A stretch of 64,000 bases of DNA from JBBROS01 sp963752225 (lineage in GTDB: Bacteria > Pseudomonadota > Alphaproteobacteria > Acetobacterales > Acetobacteraceae). A model generated the notes under the pieces. It had not been told where the DNA came from, searched no databases, and saw only the letters and a program-made list of their open reading frames with translations. The position numbers and the translations under genes were made by a program. The stretch is taken from contig CAVVXS010000007.1 in assembly GCA_963752225.1 (NCBI GenBank), positions 744,001 through 808,000 on the forward strand, given 5' to 3'. Shown in pieces: positions 32,888-40,899 of the stretch. Each line of letters begins with the position of its first letter. Within the stretch, counting starts at the first letter, position 1.

Positions 32888-34705
32888 TTATTCGCCCGAC
32901 AACTCTCGGCGGCGCTTCTCCAACTCCTCGCTGTAGCGCCGCAGCGCGTACTGCTCGGTCAGCACGCCGATCACCCGCATGGTTTCGGCTCCGTCGACCA
33001 CCGCGAGCGCGTCGCTTTCGGACCGCTCGAACATCTGCACCGCTTCCTTGATGCTCATCTGCGGCAGCAGCACCGTCTTGCGATGGTGCACGATGTCGGC
33101 CAGCTTCTCGGCCCCTTCCGGCGCGGCGTGCGCTTCGCTGGTCGCCAGCATGCCGGCGTAGCGGTCGGCTTGGTCGGTGGCGACAACCCGCGCGACGCTG
33201 CCGAGCGCGAAGGAGCGGCGGAACGTTTCCAGCGACATGTCGAGCGGCACGCGGCGGAACTCGCGCCGCATCATCCGGCCCACCGTCAGGTTGCGCATCC
33301 AGCCGACGTCGACCGCGCTGCGGATCGCCTCGCCGCGCAGGTGGAACCTCCACGTGGCAAAGCTGTAGCCGAAGGTGCGGCGGACGGTGATGGCGCTGAC
33401 GACGCTCGCGGTCAGCACCGCCACCGTCATCGGCAGCGACCCGGTGCTTTCCAGCGCGAGCAACGCCATCGTCAACGGTCCGCCCACCACCGCGGTCGCG
33501 AGCGCACTCATGCCGACCAGCGCGCACACCACGGCCGGCACCGCCTGCACCACCGTGACGAGGGCCAAGGCGCCGGCGAACAGCTTGCCGAGCAGGGCGC
33601 CCAGGAACAGGGACGCGAAGAACAGCCCGCCGCGGAAGCCCGAGCCGATGCTGATGGCCGACGCCACCGATTTCAGCACGATCAGGACGCCGATGTGCGA
33701 CAGGCTGTATGGCGCGTCGAGCGCCACCCGCAACGCGCTATGTCCCGAGGACAGCACGGCCGGGCTCAGCAGCGCCAGCAGGCCCACGGCGAGGCCGCCG
33801 ACGCCGGGGCGCAGCCAGCCGGGAACGCGGCTGCGGCGGAACAGGTCCTCGACGAGGGTGACGCCGCGCATGATCGCGACGCCGCCGAGCGCGGCCAGCA
33901 TGCCCAGCGCCAGGATCGGCACGTAGTCGATCGCCTCGATCGACGACGGCACGCGGAGGTCGAACTCGGAGCCGCCGATCATCAGCCGCATGACCGACAC
34001 GGCACAGATCGCCGACATCACCACCGGAGCGAGCGTCGCTAGCGAGTAGGTGCCGATCACCAGCTCGAACGCGTAGAAGGCGCCGGTCAGCGGGGCGTTG
34101 AACGCCGCCGCGATGGCGCCGGCCGCGCCACAGCCGACAAGCAGGCGCAGGTCGGTCCGGCGCAGGCGGAACGCGAAGCCCAGCCGCGACGCCAGGGCCG
34201 AGCCGATCTGGGTGTAGCCGGCCTCGAGCCCGACCGACGCGCCGACGCCATTGGACCAGATCGTTTGCGCGACCACGATCAGGCTGTCCTTCAGCGCCAG
34301 CCGGCCGCCATAGAGCGCGTTGGCCTCGATCGGGTCCACCACCCGGGTCGGGCGCCAGCGTGCCAGCGCCCATCCGGCGGCGCCCAGCAACAGCCCGCCC
34401 ACGCACGGCACCACGAGCAGGCGCTCCGGCGGCAGCGACACCATCGACGACAGGTACTCGCCCATCGCCAGCCCGTAGAACACGGTGTGCATCAGCTGCG
34501 CCGCTTCGGACATGGCCACCACGACCAGCCCGGAGGCGAGCCCGACCACGGCGGCCAGCACGACTAGCCAGATCTCGTCGGCGCGGACGAGCGCACGCAG
34601 CGCCTGCGGCGCGTGCGCCATCGTATCGACGAAGCGGAACCGAGCGCGGGCAGCCGCCGCGTAGCCCGCGAGGGGGTGGCTGCTGCTCAGCGACGGAGGC
34701 GACAT
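32888..34705 (-). CDS. ClC-family chloride channel/antiporter with C-terminal CBS domains
   Basis: 605-residue membrane protein: ClC voltage-gated chloride domain (about residues 45-445) followed by two CBS domains (about 470-595) that usually bind adenine nucleotides. The ClC motifs are only partly canonical: the region normally GxEGP reads GASVGLEAGYTQ (glutamate kept, Gly-Pro replaced), and the later GxFxP region reads GSGFRGGLFFASLF. NAPLTGAFYAFELV and the GPLTMALLALE segment are good family matches. Start ATG 34705. It stands alone, 74 nt downstream of nothing on its strand, with denD 111 nt upstream. Whether it is a Cl-/H+ exchanger or a channel cannot be told; the retained glutamate favours exchange. 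Confidence 0.88.
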   Translation of the reverse strand: MSPPSLSSSHPLAGYAAAARARFRFVDTMAHAPQALRALVRADEIWLVVLAAVVGLASGLVVVAMSEAAQLMHTVFYGLAMGEYLSSMVSLPPERLLVVPCVGGLLLGAAGWALARWRPTRVVDPIEANALYGGRLALKDSLIVVAQTIWSNGVGASVGLEAGYTQIGSALASRLGFAFRLRRTDLRLLVGCGAAGAIAAAFNAPLTGAFYAFELVIGTYSLATLAPVVMSAICAVSVMRLMIGGSEFDLRVPSSIEAIDYVPILALGMLAALGGVAIMRGVTLVEDLFRRSRVPGWLRPGVGGLAVGLLALLSPAVLSSGHSALRVALDAPYSLSHIGVLIVLKSVASAISIGSGFRGGLFFASLFLGALLGKLFAGALALVTVVQAVPAVVCALVGMSALATAVVGGPLTMALLALESTGSLPMTVAVLTASVVSAITVRRTFGYSFATWRFHLRGEAIRSAVDVGWMRNLTVGRMMRREFRRVPLDMSLETFRRSFALGSVARVVATDQADRYAGMLATSEAHAAPEGAEKLADIVHHRKTVLLPQMSIKEAVQMFERSESDALAVVDGAETMRVIGVLTEQYALRRYSEELEKRRRELSGE

Positions 34706-34815
34706 GGCGGATTAGCCGGTTGAAGGCGGGGGACCATTCTATTCATGCGTCCGACCGGCCCCCGGATCAATCTGCCGCAGCGCCGAATGAATGAAGATTG
34801 CGTAACGTGTACCTA

Positions 34816-35790
34816 TTATGTTGCGCGGTCCGCCCGGGTTGCCTCGAGATCGTCCTCGATGAACGCTTCGACAAGCGCGTCCAACGTTTCGTGCGATGAA
34901 AAACCGAGCGTCTCGGCCCGCTGCGGCGCAAACGCAGCCGGCCAGCCGCCGACGATGCCGGCGACCGTGTCGTCGGGCACGCGCTGAACCAAGCTCGAGG
35001 CGCCGGGGCGGACCCGGTCCAATGCGGCCAGCATTTCCCCGACCGGCACGCTCAGGCCCGGCGGGTTCACGCCGCGGTCTTGCCCCATCTCCGCCGTCGG
35101 CATGATCGCCGCATGCAGCAGCCACTCGACCGCCCGCCGCGGGCTGCAGATCCAGACCTTGAACCCGTCCGGCACCGGCAGTTCGGCGGGAAGCCCGAGC
35201 AGCGGCTCGCGCAGGATTGCGCTGACGAAGCTGCTGGCAGCTTTGTTGGGGCGGCCGGGCCGGATCACCACCGTCGGCAGGCGGATGGAGACCGCGTCGA
35301 GGAAGCCGCGCCGGGTCGCGTCGGCCAGGAACAGCTCGGCGGCCGCTTTTTGCGCGCCGTAGGAGTTGGTCGGCACCTGGCGCGCGTCGTCGCCCAACAC
35401 CGCGTCCTGCCCGCCGCCGAAGCTCGCCACCGAACTCGTGAACACCACCCGCGGCGTTTTCTCCAGCGCCCGGCAGGCATCGATCACCGCGTCGGTGCCG
35501 CGCACGTTGACGTTGCGGCCGAGTTCGTAATCGGCTTCGGCGGCGGCGCTGACCACCGCGGCCAGGTGGAACACGACATCGGTCTGTGGCGGGATCGCGC
35601 CGATCGGCATGTAAGCGAGGTCGCCGCCCAGGGTCCGGACCGGGAACGGGGCGTCCGGCGCCGGCGGCGGGTTGAGATCGAACAAGGTCAGGCTGCTGAC
35701 CGGCGTGTCGCCCAGCTTGCCAGCGGCGGCAAGCCGCAGCGCGACCTTGCGGCCCAGGAACCCCGCCCCGCCCAGGATGGTGATATGCAT
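34816..35790 (-). CDS. denD: D-erythronate dehydrogenase (SDR epimerase-like)
   Basis: 324-residue NAD-dependent short-chain dehydrogenase/reductase of the extended type, matching the DenD group that oxidises D-erythronate at C2 in four-carbon acid-sugar catabolism. Rossmann motif MHITILGGAGFLGRKVALRL is N-terminal, followed by FHLAAVVSAAAEADYELG, the catalytic serine region FTSSVASFGG, and YGAQKAAAE with the active-site Tyr and Lys. Typical of DenD are IRLPTVVIRPGRPNKAASSF and GLSVPVGEMLAAL. The ATG at 35790 has GGAGGG 6-7 nt upstream. No partner denA, denR or kinase gene is beside it; the divergent neighbour is a PLP ammonia-lyase. Confidence 0.82.
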   Translation of the reverse strand: MHITILGGAGFLGRKVALRLAAAGKLGDTPVSSLTLFDLNPPPAPDAPFPVRTLGGDLAYMPIGAIPPQTDVVFHLAAVVSAAAEADYELGRNVNVRGTDAVIDACRALEKTPRVVFTSSVASFGGGQDAVLGDDARQVPTNSYGAQKAAAELFLADATRRGFLDAVSIRLPTVVIRPGRPNKAASSFVSAILREPLLGLPAELPVPDGFKVWICSPRRAVEWLLHAAIMPTAEMGQDRGVNPPGLSVPVGEMLAALDRVRPGASSLVQRVPDDTVAGIVGGWPAAFAPQRAETLGFSSHETLDALVEAFIEDDLEATRADRAT

Positions 35791-35858
35791 GGCTGCCCTC
35801 CAGCAAATCTGCGCCGCAGCACTATCCCTCGGCCCGGCAGCGCGCAAATCTGCCAGCC

Positions 35859-37013
35859 ATGCCGTTCGACGTCCCGTTCCGATTGCTGCCGAACCCGCGC
35901 CACGGTGTTCCGGGGGTCGTGACGCTGAACGCGGCCGGCTTTCGTCGCGCGCGGGCGGAGATCACGTCGTGGCCGGGTTACGCGCCGACGCCGCTGGTGC
36001 CGCTGCCCGCCGCCGCCGCGCAAGCCGGCGTCGCGGCGCTGCACATCAAGGACGAGGCGTCGCGGTTCGGGCTCGGCAGCTTCAAGGCGCTCGGCGGCGC
36101 TTACGCCGTGCTGGGCGTGCTCCGGGCCGAGCTGGCCCGGCGCGGCGTGGCGGCGCATGCGGCCACCGCCGACCTCGTTGCCGGCGTGCACGCGGCGGCG
36201 GCCGGCGGCGTCACCGTTTGCTGCGCGACCGACGGCAACCACGGGCGCAGCGTCGCCTGGGGCGCGCAGCGGTTCGGCGCCGCCTGCCGCATTTTCGTTC
36301 ACGCCAGCGTCAGTGCCGGCCGGGCCGAGGCCATCGCGGCCTACGGCGCGACGGTCGAGCGGGTGCCCGGCACCTACGACGACGCCGTCCGCGCGGCGAG
36401 CGCGGCCGCGGATCGGCATGGCTGGTTCGTGGTCTCCGACACCTCCTGGCCCGGCTACACCGAGATCCCGCGTGAGGTGATGCAGGGTTACCGGCTGACC
36501 GTCGACGAGGCGCTGGACCAGATGCCGGACGCGCCCACCCACGTTTTCATCCAAGCCGGCGTGGGCGGGGTCGCGGCGGCCGTCGCGGTGCATTGCCGGG
36601 CGCGGATCCAACCGCCGCCGGCCGTCGTGGTGGTGGAGCCGGAGCAGGCCGCCTGCTTGCTGCTGAGCGCCGAAGCCGGGCGGGCGGTCACCGCGCCCGG
36701 TGCGCTCGACACGATCATGGCCGGGCTCGCATGCGGCGAGCCGAGCCTGCTCGCCTGGGGTGAGCTGGAGCGCTCGGCGGCGGCATTCATGGCGATCCCC
36801 GACGCGGCGGCGGTGGCGGCGATGCGGTTGCTGGCCGCGGCGGGCGTGGTGTCCGGCGAAGCCGGTGCGGCCGGGCTTGCCGGGCTGATGCTGGCAGCCG
36901 GCGACCCGGCCGCGCGTGCGGCGCTGCGGCTCGATGCGGACAGCCGAGTGCTGCTGTTCAGCACCGAAGGCGCCACCGACCCGGACCTATACGCCCGGCT
37001 GGTCGGCCGATGA
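35859..37013 (+). CDS. diaminopropionate ammonia-lyase-like PLP enzyme
   Basis: 384-residue fold-type II PLP enzyme of the diaminopropionate ammonia-lyase (DpaL/YgeX) family, which turns 2,3-diaminopropionate into pyruvate and ammonia. The PLP lysine is in SFKALGGAYAV (about residue 77). The cofactor pocket is ATDGNHGRSVAWGAQ, the glycine-rich phosphate cup is QAGVGGVAAAVA, and the family-specific SDTSWPGYTEIPREVMQGY is present. Length is normal. It overlaps the EamA transporter gene by 4 nt, suggesting a small catabolic or detoxifying operon with a possible amino-acid exporter. The annotation to DpaL rather than threonine dehydratase rests on the WPGYTEIPR motif. Confidence 0.87.
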   Translation: MPFDVPFRLLPNPRHGVPGVVTLNAAGFRRARAEITSWPGYAPTPLVPLPAAAAQAGVAALHIKDEASRFGLGSFKALGGAYAVLGVLRAELARRGVAAHAATADLVAGVHAAAAGGVTVCCATDGNHGRSVAWGAQRFGAACRIFVHASVSAGRAEAIAAYGATVERVPGTYDDAVRAASAAADRHGWFVVSDTSWPGYTEIPREVMQGYRLTVDEALDQMPDAPTHVFIQAGVGGVAAAVAVHCRARIQPPPAVVVVEPEQAACLLLSAEAGRAVTAPGALDTIMAGLACGEPSLLAWGELERSAAAFMAIPDAAAVAAMRLLAAAGVVSGEAGAAGLAGLMLAAGDPAARAALRLDADSRVLLFSTEGATDPDLYARLVGR

Positions 37014-37909
37014 GCGCCGTGGCCGAGCCCGGGGTGCGGCTGCCGCCCGCGGCACTCCTGCAGCTCGGGCTGGCGGTGGTGCTGCTGGGCGCGAGCTGGC
37101 CGGTGACGAAGGTGGCGTTGCTCGATGGCGCCGGGCCGTCCTGGTTCGCGCTGGGCCGGGCCGGGTTGTCGGCGGTGGTCGCGGCGGCGGCGGTCGCGGC
37201 GACGCGGGGTCTGCGGCTGCCGGGGCGGGCCGACCTGCCGGCGCTGCTGTCGATCGGGCTGCTGCAGCTGGCCGGGTTCTTCGCCTTCGCGCACGCCGCC
37301 GTCGCTTGGGTGCCGGCCGGCCGCACGGCCATCCTGTCCAACGCGACGCTGATCTGGACGGTGCCGATCGCCGTGCTGCTGACGCACGAGGCGATCTCGG
37401 CCCGGCGCTGGTTCGCCACCGGTTTGGGCGCGGCGGGCGTGCTGGTGCTGGTCGGGCCCTGGGCGATCGACTGGTCATCCGCCCCGGTCCTGCTGGGCCA
37501 CGCCTTCCTGCTGGGGTCCTCGCTGTGTTGGGCGATCAGCATGGCGGTGGTGCGCCGGTTTCCGCCGCGGCAGCCCTTCTTCGCCCTGCTGCCTTGGGCC
37601 TTCGCGATCGCCACCGTGGCGCTGCTGCCGATGGCATTGGCGCACGGGGTGGGGCGTTGGAGCCAGCCAAGCCTGGTGTGCCTCGGCTGCATCGGCCTGG
37701 TAATGGCCCCGCTCGGCACTTGGTGCCTGGTGCAGGCGACGCTCGCGCTGCCGCTGATCGTGGCCTCGGTCGGCTTCCTGGCGGGGCCGGCCCTCGGCTT
37801 GGTGATCTCGGCCGCCTGGCTGGGCGAGCCGTTGACGGCCAGCGTGCTGGCGGGCGCAGGGCTGATCCTGGGCGGCGCGGCGCTGGCGGCGGGGAGTGCG
37901 GGGCGGTGA
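37010..37909 (+). CDS. EamA/DMT-superfamily transporter
   Basis: 299-residue inner-membrane protein with ten predicted transmembrane helices in two EamA repeats. The first starts at LGLAVVLLGASWPVTKVAL, with HAAVAWVPAGRTAILSNATLIW; the second starts at LLGHAFLLGSSLCWAISMAVVRR and ends with ISAAWLGEPLTASVLAGAGLILGG. Family members export amino acids and metabolites or import nucleotides; substrate unknown. The ATG at 37010 overlaps the ammonia-lyase stop and its own stop overlaps the GTG start of the hydrolase, so three genes are translationally coupled. Confidence 0.9.
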   Translation: MSAVAEPGVRLPPAALLQLGLAVVLLGASWPVTKVALLDGAGPSWFALGRAGLSAVVAAAAVAATRGLRLPGRADLPALLSIGLLQLAGFFAFAHAAVAWVPAGRTAILSNATLIWTVPIAVLLTHEAISARRWFATGLGAAGVLVLVGPWAIDWSSAPVLLGHAFLLGSSLCWAISMAVVRRFPPRQPFFALLPWAFAIATVALLPMALAHGVGRWSQPSLVCLGCIGLVMAPLGTWCLVQATLALPLIVASVGFLAGPALGLVISAAWLGEPLTASVLAGAGLILGGAALAAGSAGR

Positions 37910-38658
37910 TCCTGAAGACGGTCCGAATGGGGGAGGGGCGCCCGCTCGTGTTGCTGCACGGCCTGTTCGGGGCGGCCAGCAATTGGGGCCGGGTGCAGCG
38001 CCGGCTGGCCGAAGGGCGGCTGGTGCTGGCGTTGGACGCGCGCAACCACGGCGGCAGCCCGCACGAACCGGCGTTCGACTACCGGGTGATGGCGCGCGAC
38101 GTGCTCGACACGCTCGACGCCGAGGGGGTCGGCGCCGCGGCCGTGGTCGGCCACTCGATGGGCGGCAAGACGGCGATGCACCTGGCGCTGGCCGCCCCGG
38201 ACCGGGTGGAGCGGCTGGTCGTCGCCGACATCGCACCGGTCACCTACGAGCCGCATTTCCGCGCCATCGCGGCGGCCATGCAGGCGCTGCCGCTGCGGCC
38301 CGGCCTGACCCGCGCCGACGCCAATGCCGCCATGGCGGAGGCGGCGCCCGACCCGGACGTGCGGGCGTTCCTGCTGCAGAACCTGCGCTTCGGCGATCCG
38401 CCGGCCTGGCGCATCGGCCTCGACGAGATCGCCGCCGGGCTGCCGGCGATCGAGCGGTGGGATGCGTACGGCACCTATGGCGGGCCGGTGCTCGTGCTGC
38501 GCGGCGAGCGCTCGCCTTACGTGCAGCCGGAGCATCGGGCGTTGTTCCGGGCGCTGTTCCCGGCGGCGCGGTTCGCCAGCCTGCGCGACGCCGGGCATTG
38601 GCTGCATGCCGAAGCGCCGGACGCGTTCGTTGACACGGTGCGCGCCTTCCTCGGTTGA
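37906..38658 (+). CDS. alpha/beta hydrolase, YbfF-like esterase
   Basis: 250-residue alpha/beta-hydrolase. The oxyanion-hole segment VLLHGLFGAASNWGRVQ is at about residues 16-32, the DARNHGGSPHE motif is typical of YbfF/ABHD11-like esterases, the nucleophile elbow is GHSMGGKTA (Ser about 85), and the catalytic histidine is in DAGHWLHAE near the C-terminus. The acid is probably the Asp in the VVADIAPV or the later loop region. GTG start at 37906, with GGGGAG about 9 nt upstream and a 4-nt overlap with the transporter gene. The natural ester is unknown. Confidence 0.88.
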   Translation: MILKTVRMGEGRPLVLLHGLFGAASNWGRVQRRLAEGRLVLALDARNHGGSPHEPAFDYRVMARDVLDTLDAEGVGAAAVVGHSMGGKTAMHLALAAPDRVERLVVADIAPVTYEPHFRAIAAAMQALPLRPGLTRADANAAMAEAAPDPDVRAFLLQNLRFGDPPAWRIGLDEIAAGLPAIERWDAYGTYGGPVLVLRGERSPYVQPEHRALFRALFPAARFASLRDAGHWLHAEAPDAFVDTVRAFLG

Positions 38659-38750
38659 GGAATGTTGGGACTTGTCATGGTTCCGCGGCCGCCGCTGCCA
38701 GACCGCGCGGGGTGCGCTATGGTTGCGCTTGGAAAACGAGGAAGCGGATC

Positions 38751-39029
38751 GTGGCCAAGGACAACGAGGGGAAGAAAGCCGGGACGAAGCGGCGCGTCCT
38801 GATCGGGGGAGCGGTGGTCTGCGTCGTGGGCCTCGGCGCCTGGGGCGGCGTGACGCGCGCCGACGATATCGCGCGGCTGGCGAGCCGTTACGGCCTGATA
38901 TCCTCCGCCTCGGCCAAGACGGCGGGTTCGGCAGCACGCGGCGCCGGCGGCCCGGCTAAGCCGGTGCCGGCCATGCCCACCGTCAACGGACGCGACGCCA
39001 CCATCACCGTGATCACGCCGCGGCGCTGA
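38751..39029 (+). CDS. small single-pass membrane protein, unknown function
   Basis: 92-residue protein starting at GTG 38751 behind a GAGGAAG ribosome-binding site 6 nt away. A basic N-terminus (KDNEGKKAGTKRR) is followed by one transmembrane helix (VLIGGAVVCVVGLGAWGGV, residues 17-35) and an Ala/Gly-rich periplasmic tail ending VNGRDATITVITPRR. It could be an anchor subunit or the remnant of a membrane-fusion protein; nothing downstream continues the frame. No family recognised. It lies 92 nt after the hydrolase gene and converges with the glycosylase gene 18 nt away. Confidence 0.5.
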   Translation: MAKDNEGKKAGTKRRVLIGGAVVCVVGLGAWGGVTRADDIARLASRYGLISSASAKTAGSAARGAGGPAKPVPAMPTVNGRDATITVITPRR

Positions 39030-39047
39030 CCGGGGGCGCGGCGGCGC

Positions 39048-39683
39048 TCAGGTCGACTGCTTGATCGCCTTGCCGGCGTCCGACGCCCGCCAAAGATACC
39101 ACGCCGCGGTCGAGCGGTAGGGCGCCCACGCGGCGCCGATCACGGCCAGCTCTTTCGGCTTCGGCGGCCGGTCGGTCGCGGTCAGCACTCGCCAACCGTC
39201 GCGCACGCCGAAATCGTCCACCGGCAGCACGTCCGGCCGGCCGAGGGCGGTGATGAGCACCATCTCGACCGTCCAGCGGCCGACGCCGCGGATCGTGATC
39301 ATGCGGCCGATCAGCGTTTCGTCGTCCAGCGCCTCGGCTTCGGCCGCGCTTGGGACGACGCCGGCCAGCGCCTTGTCGCAGATGTCCCGGATCGCCGCCG
39401 TCTTGCTCGCCGAGAAGCCGCAGCCGCGCAGCGCCGCATCGGTCGTTGCTGCAATCTGCGCCGGGCTCGGATGGGCGCCGGCTGGGAACAAGGCATGGAA
39501 CCGCGCCAGGATCGCGCGGGCGGCGTTGCCGTGCAGCTGCTGGTGGGCGATCGCCCGGATCAACGCCTCGAACGGCTCGACTCGCGGGCCGGCCGGGGGC
39601 GGCGGCCCGGCCCGCTCGATCAGCGGCGTGAACCCCGGATGGCTGGCGCGAAGATGGTCGAGCGCGGCCTCGTTGGACGCCAT
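39048..39683 (-). CDS. HhH-GPD DNA-3-methyladenine glycosylase, AlkA-like
   Basis: 211-residue base-excision-repair glycosylase that removes alkylated purines. Seen are FEALIRAIAHQQLHGNAARAI with the IAHQQ helix typical of AlkA/MAG enzymes, FSASKTAAIRDIC, and the helix-hairpin-helix plus catalytic aspartate in IRGVGRWTVEMVLITAL and VLPVDDFGVRDGW (catalytic Asp about residue 157-158). The short form without the N-terminal AlkA_N domain is common in bacteria. ATG 39683. It stands alone between convergent and divergent neighbours; no ada or other alkylation gene is adjacent. Confidence 0.92.
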   Translation of the reverse strand: MASNEAALDHLRASHPGFTPLIERAGPPPPAGPRVEPFEALIRAIAHQQLHGNAARAILARFHALFPAGAHPSPAQIAATTDAALRGCGFSASKTAAIRDICDKALAGVVPSAAEAEALDDETLIGRMITIRGVGRWTVEMVLITALGRPDVLPVDDFGVRDGWRVLTATDRPPKPKELAVIGAAWAPYRSTAAWYLWRASDAGKAIKQST

Positions 39684-39790
39684 TCCGGTTCCCTGACGCG
39701 TTCGGCCGTTAAGTCATCGCTTACGATTGGCAATGGCCGGGATAATAGGCCTAGAATAGGCCGCGGGGAACGAGCCAGGAAAGTGCCGCG

Positions 39791-39994
39791 ATGCGCCGTA
39801 TCAGTCCAGGCTACGAGGACGAACAAGCCCAGGCTAATCGCCTGACCGGAAGCTTGGCCGGGCTGGCTTTCGCGCTGTTCCTGGTGGTGGTCGGCCTGGT
39901 CCTGGTGCAGCACCTGGCCAGCAAGGCGCGGCTCGAGGATTGCCTGCTGTCCGGCCGGATCGACTGCGACTCGATGCTGGCGATCACCCGCTAG
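39791..39994 (+). CDS. small membrane protein, unknown function
   Basis: 67-residue protein with an N-terminal polar stretch (MRRISPGYEDEQAQANRL), one transmembrane helix (about residues 20-42, GSLAGLAFALFLVVVGLVLV) and a short tail with two cysteines in RLEDCLLSGRIDCDSML. The ATG at 39791 has AGGAAAG 8-10 nt upstream. It is likely a real gene given the ribosome-binding site and membrane helix. No family recognised. Confidence 0.6.
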   Translation: MRRISPGYEDEQAQANRLTGSLAGLAFALFLVVVGLVLVQHLASKARLEDCLLSGRIDCDSMLAITR

Positions 39995-40002
39995 TGCGGC
40001 AT

Positions 40003-40091
40003 CCGACCGAACCGGATCAGTTTGGTCGGATTAAGTTGTTCTATCGACTTAGTCTTAGAGCACGACTCCCGAGCCGAATGGCTCGGGAAGT
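40003..40091. repeat. two-hairpin intergenic repeat, copy B
   Basis: Second copy of the element at 6137-6228. Hairpin 1 is CCGACCGAAC (40003-40012) / GTTTGGTCGG (40020-40029), pairing with one G-T. Hairpin 2 is CCCGAGCC (40068-40075) / GGCTCGGG (40080-40087), a perfect 8-bp stem with GAAT loop. It lies between the 67-residue membrane protein gene and the DUF1345 gene, which converge here, so it may also end transcription on both strands. Confidence 0.65.
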
Positions 40092-40094
40092 GCC

Positions 40095-40772
40095 CTAGCT
40101 CAGCAGCGAAGCGGCGACGTTGACCGTGAGCGCCACGATCACGGTGTTGAACACGAACCCGATCAACCCGTGCAATGTCGCCAGCCGTCGCAGCTTGCGG
40201 GACGTGATGACCACGTCCGACACCTGGAACGTCATCCCGAGCACCAGGGCGAAGTAGAGGAAGTCCCAATAATCCGGCGGCTCCTTGCCGGGAAACTCGA
40301 GCCCGCCATCCACCTCGGTGCCGCCGGGCGAGGTCGTGTAGTACTCATGCGCATAGCGGTAAGCGAACACGATATGGGTCACGAACCAGGACAGCAGCAG
40401 CGTGGCGCCGGCCAGGGCCACATGCAGCGCGCGCAGGTCGGCGGCCTTGTCCTTGGTGCCCGGTAGTTCCTGGATCAGCGCGGCAAAGCTGAACGCGACG
40501 CCGGCCAGGGTCACGAAGAACATCGTCCACTCGCCTTCCTGCTGCGCCATGGCGTGCTTGGCCATGGCGGTGTCGTCGCCTTCACGCAGGAACAGCAGCG
40601 CCGTCAGGGCGAGGAAAATAACGCCCGCAACATCCCAGGCCATGATCGACCGGGTCGACGCCGGCAAGGCGCGGGGCAGCAACGGGTAGGCGGCGAGCGC
40701 GACGGCGGCTGCAGCCACGGTGCGCAGGTGTCCGGCAGCGACCCGGACGGGCCAGGCGGCGAGGGAAGTCAT
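40095..40772 (-). CDS. DUF1345 membrane protein
   Basis: 225-residue inner-membrane protein of the uncharacterised DUF1345 family. Family-typical stretches are MAWDVAGVIFLALTALLFL, MAKHAMAQQEGEW, LLLSWFVTHIVFAYRYAHEYY and FLYFALVLGMTFQVSDV, giving about five transmembrane helices. ATG 40772 is preferred because GGAG is 9 nt upstream; an ATG at 40793 would add seven residues. Divergent from the MFS gene. Confidence 0.87.
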   Translation of the reverse strand: MTSLAAWPVRVAAGHLRTVAAAAVALAAYPLLPRALPASTRSIMAWDVAGVIFLALTALLFLREGDDTAMAKHAMAQQEGEWTMFFVTLAGVAFSFAALIQELPGTKDKAADLRALHVALAGATLLLSWFVTHIVFAYRYAHEYYTTSPGGTEVDGGLEFPGKEPPDYWDFLYFALVLGMTFQVSDVVITSRKLRRLATLHGLIGFVFNTVIVALTVNVAASLLS

Positions 40773-40899
40773 GGGCGTCGGCTCCGGCTGCATACCGCCC
40801 GGGGTAAGCACATCGGCGCCGGCGGTCCAGCCGGGACCGGTTGCCGCGTTGCGGCCGCCATGCGAGTTTGATTCGGCACCGATCGCAGGTATCCGGGCT

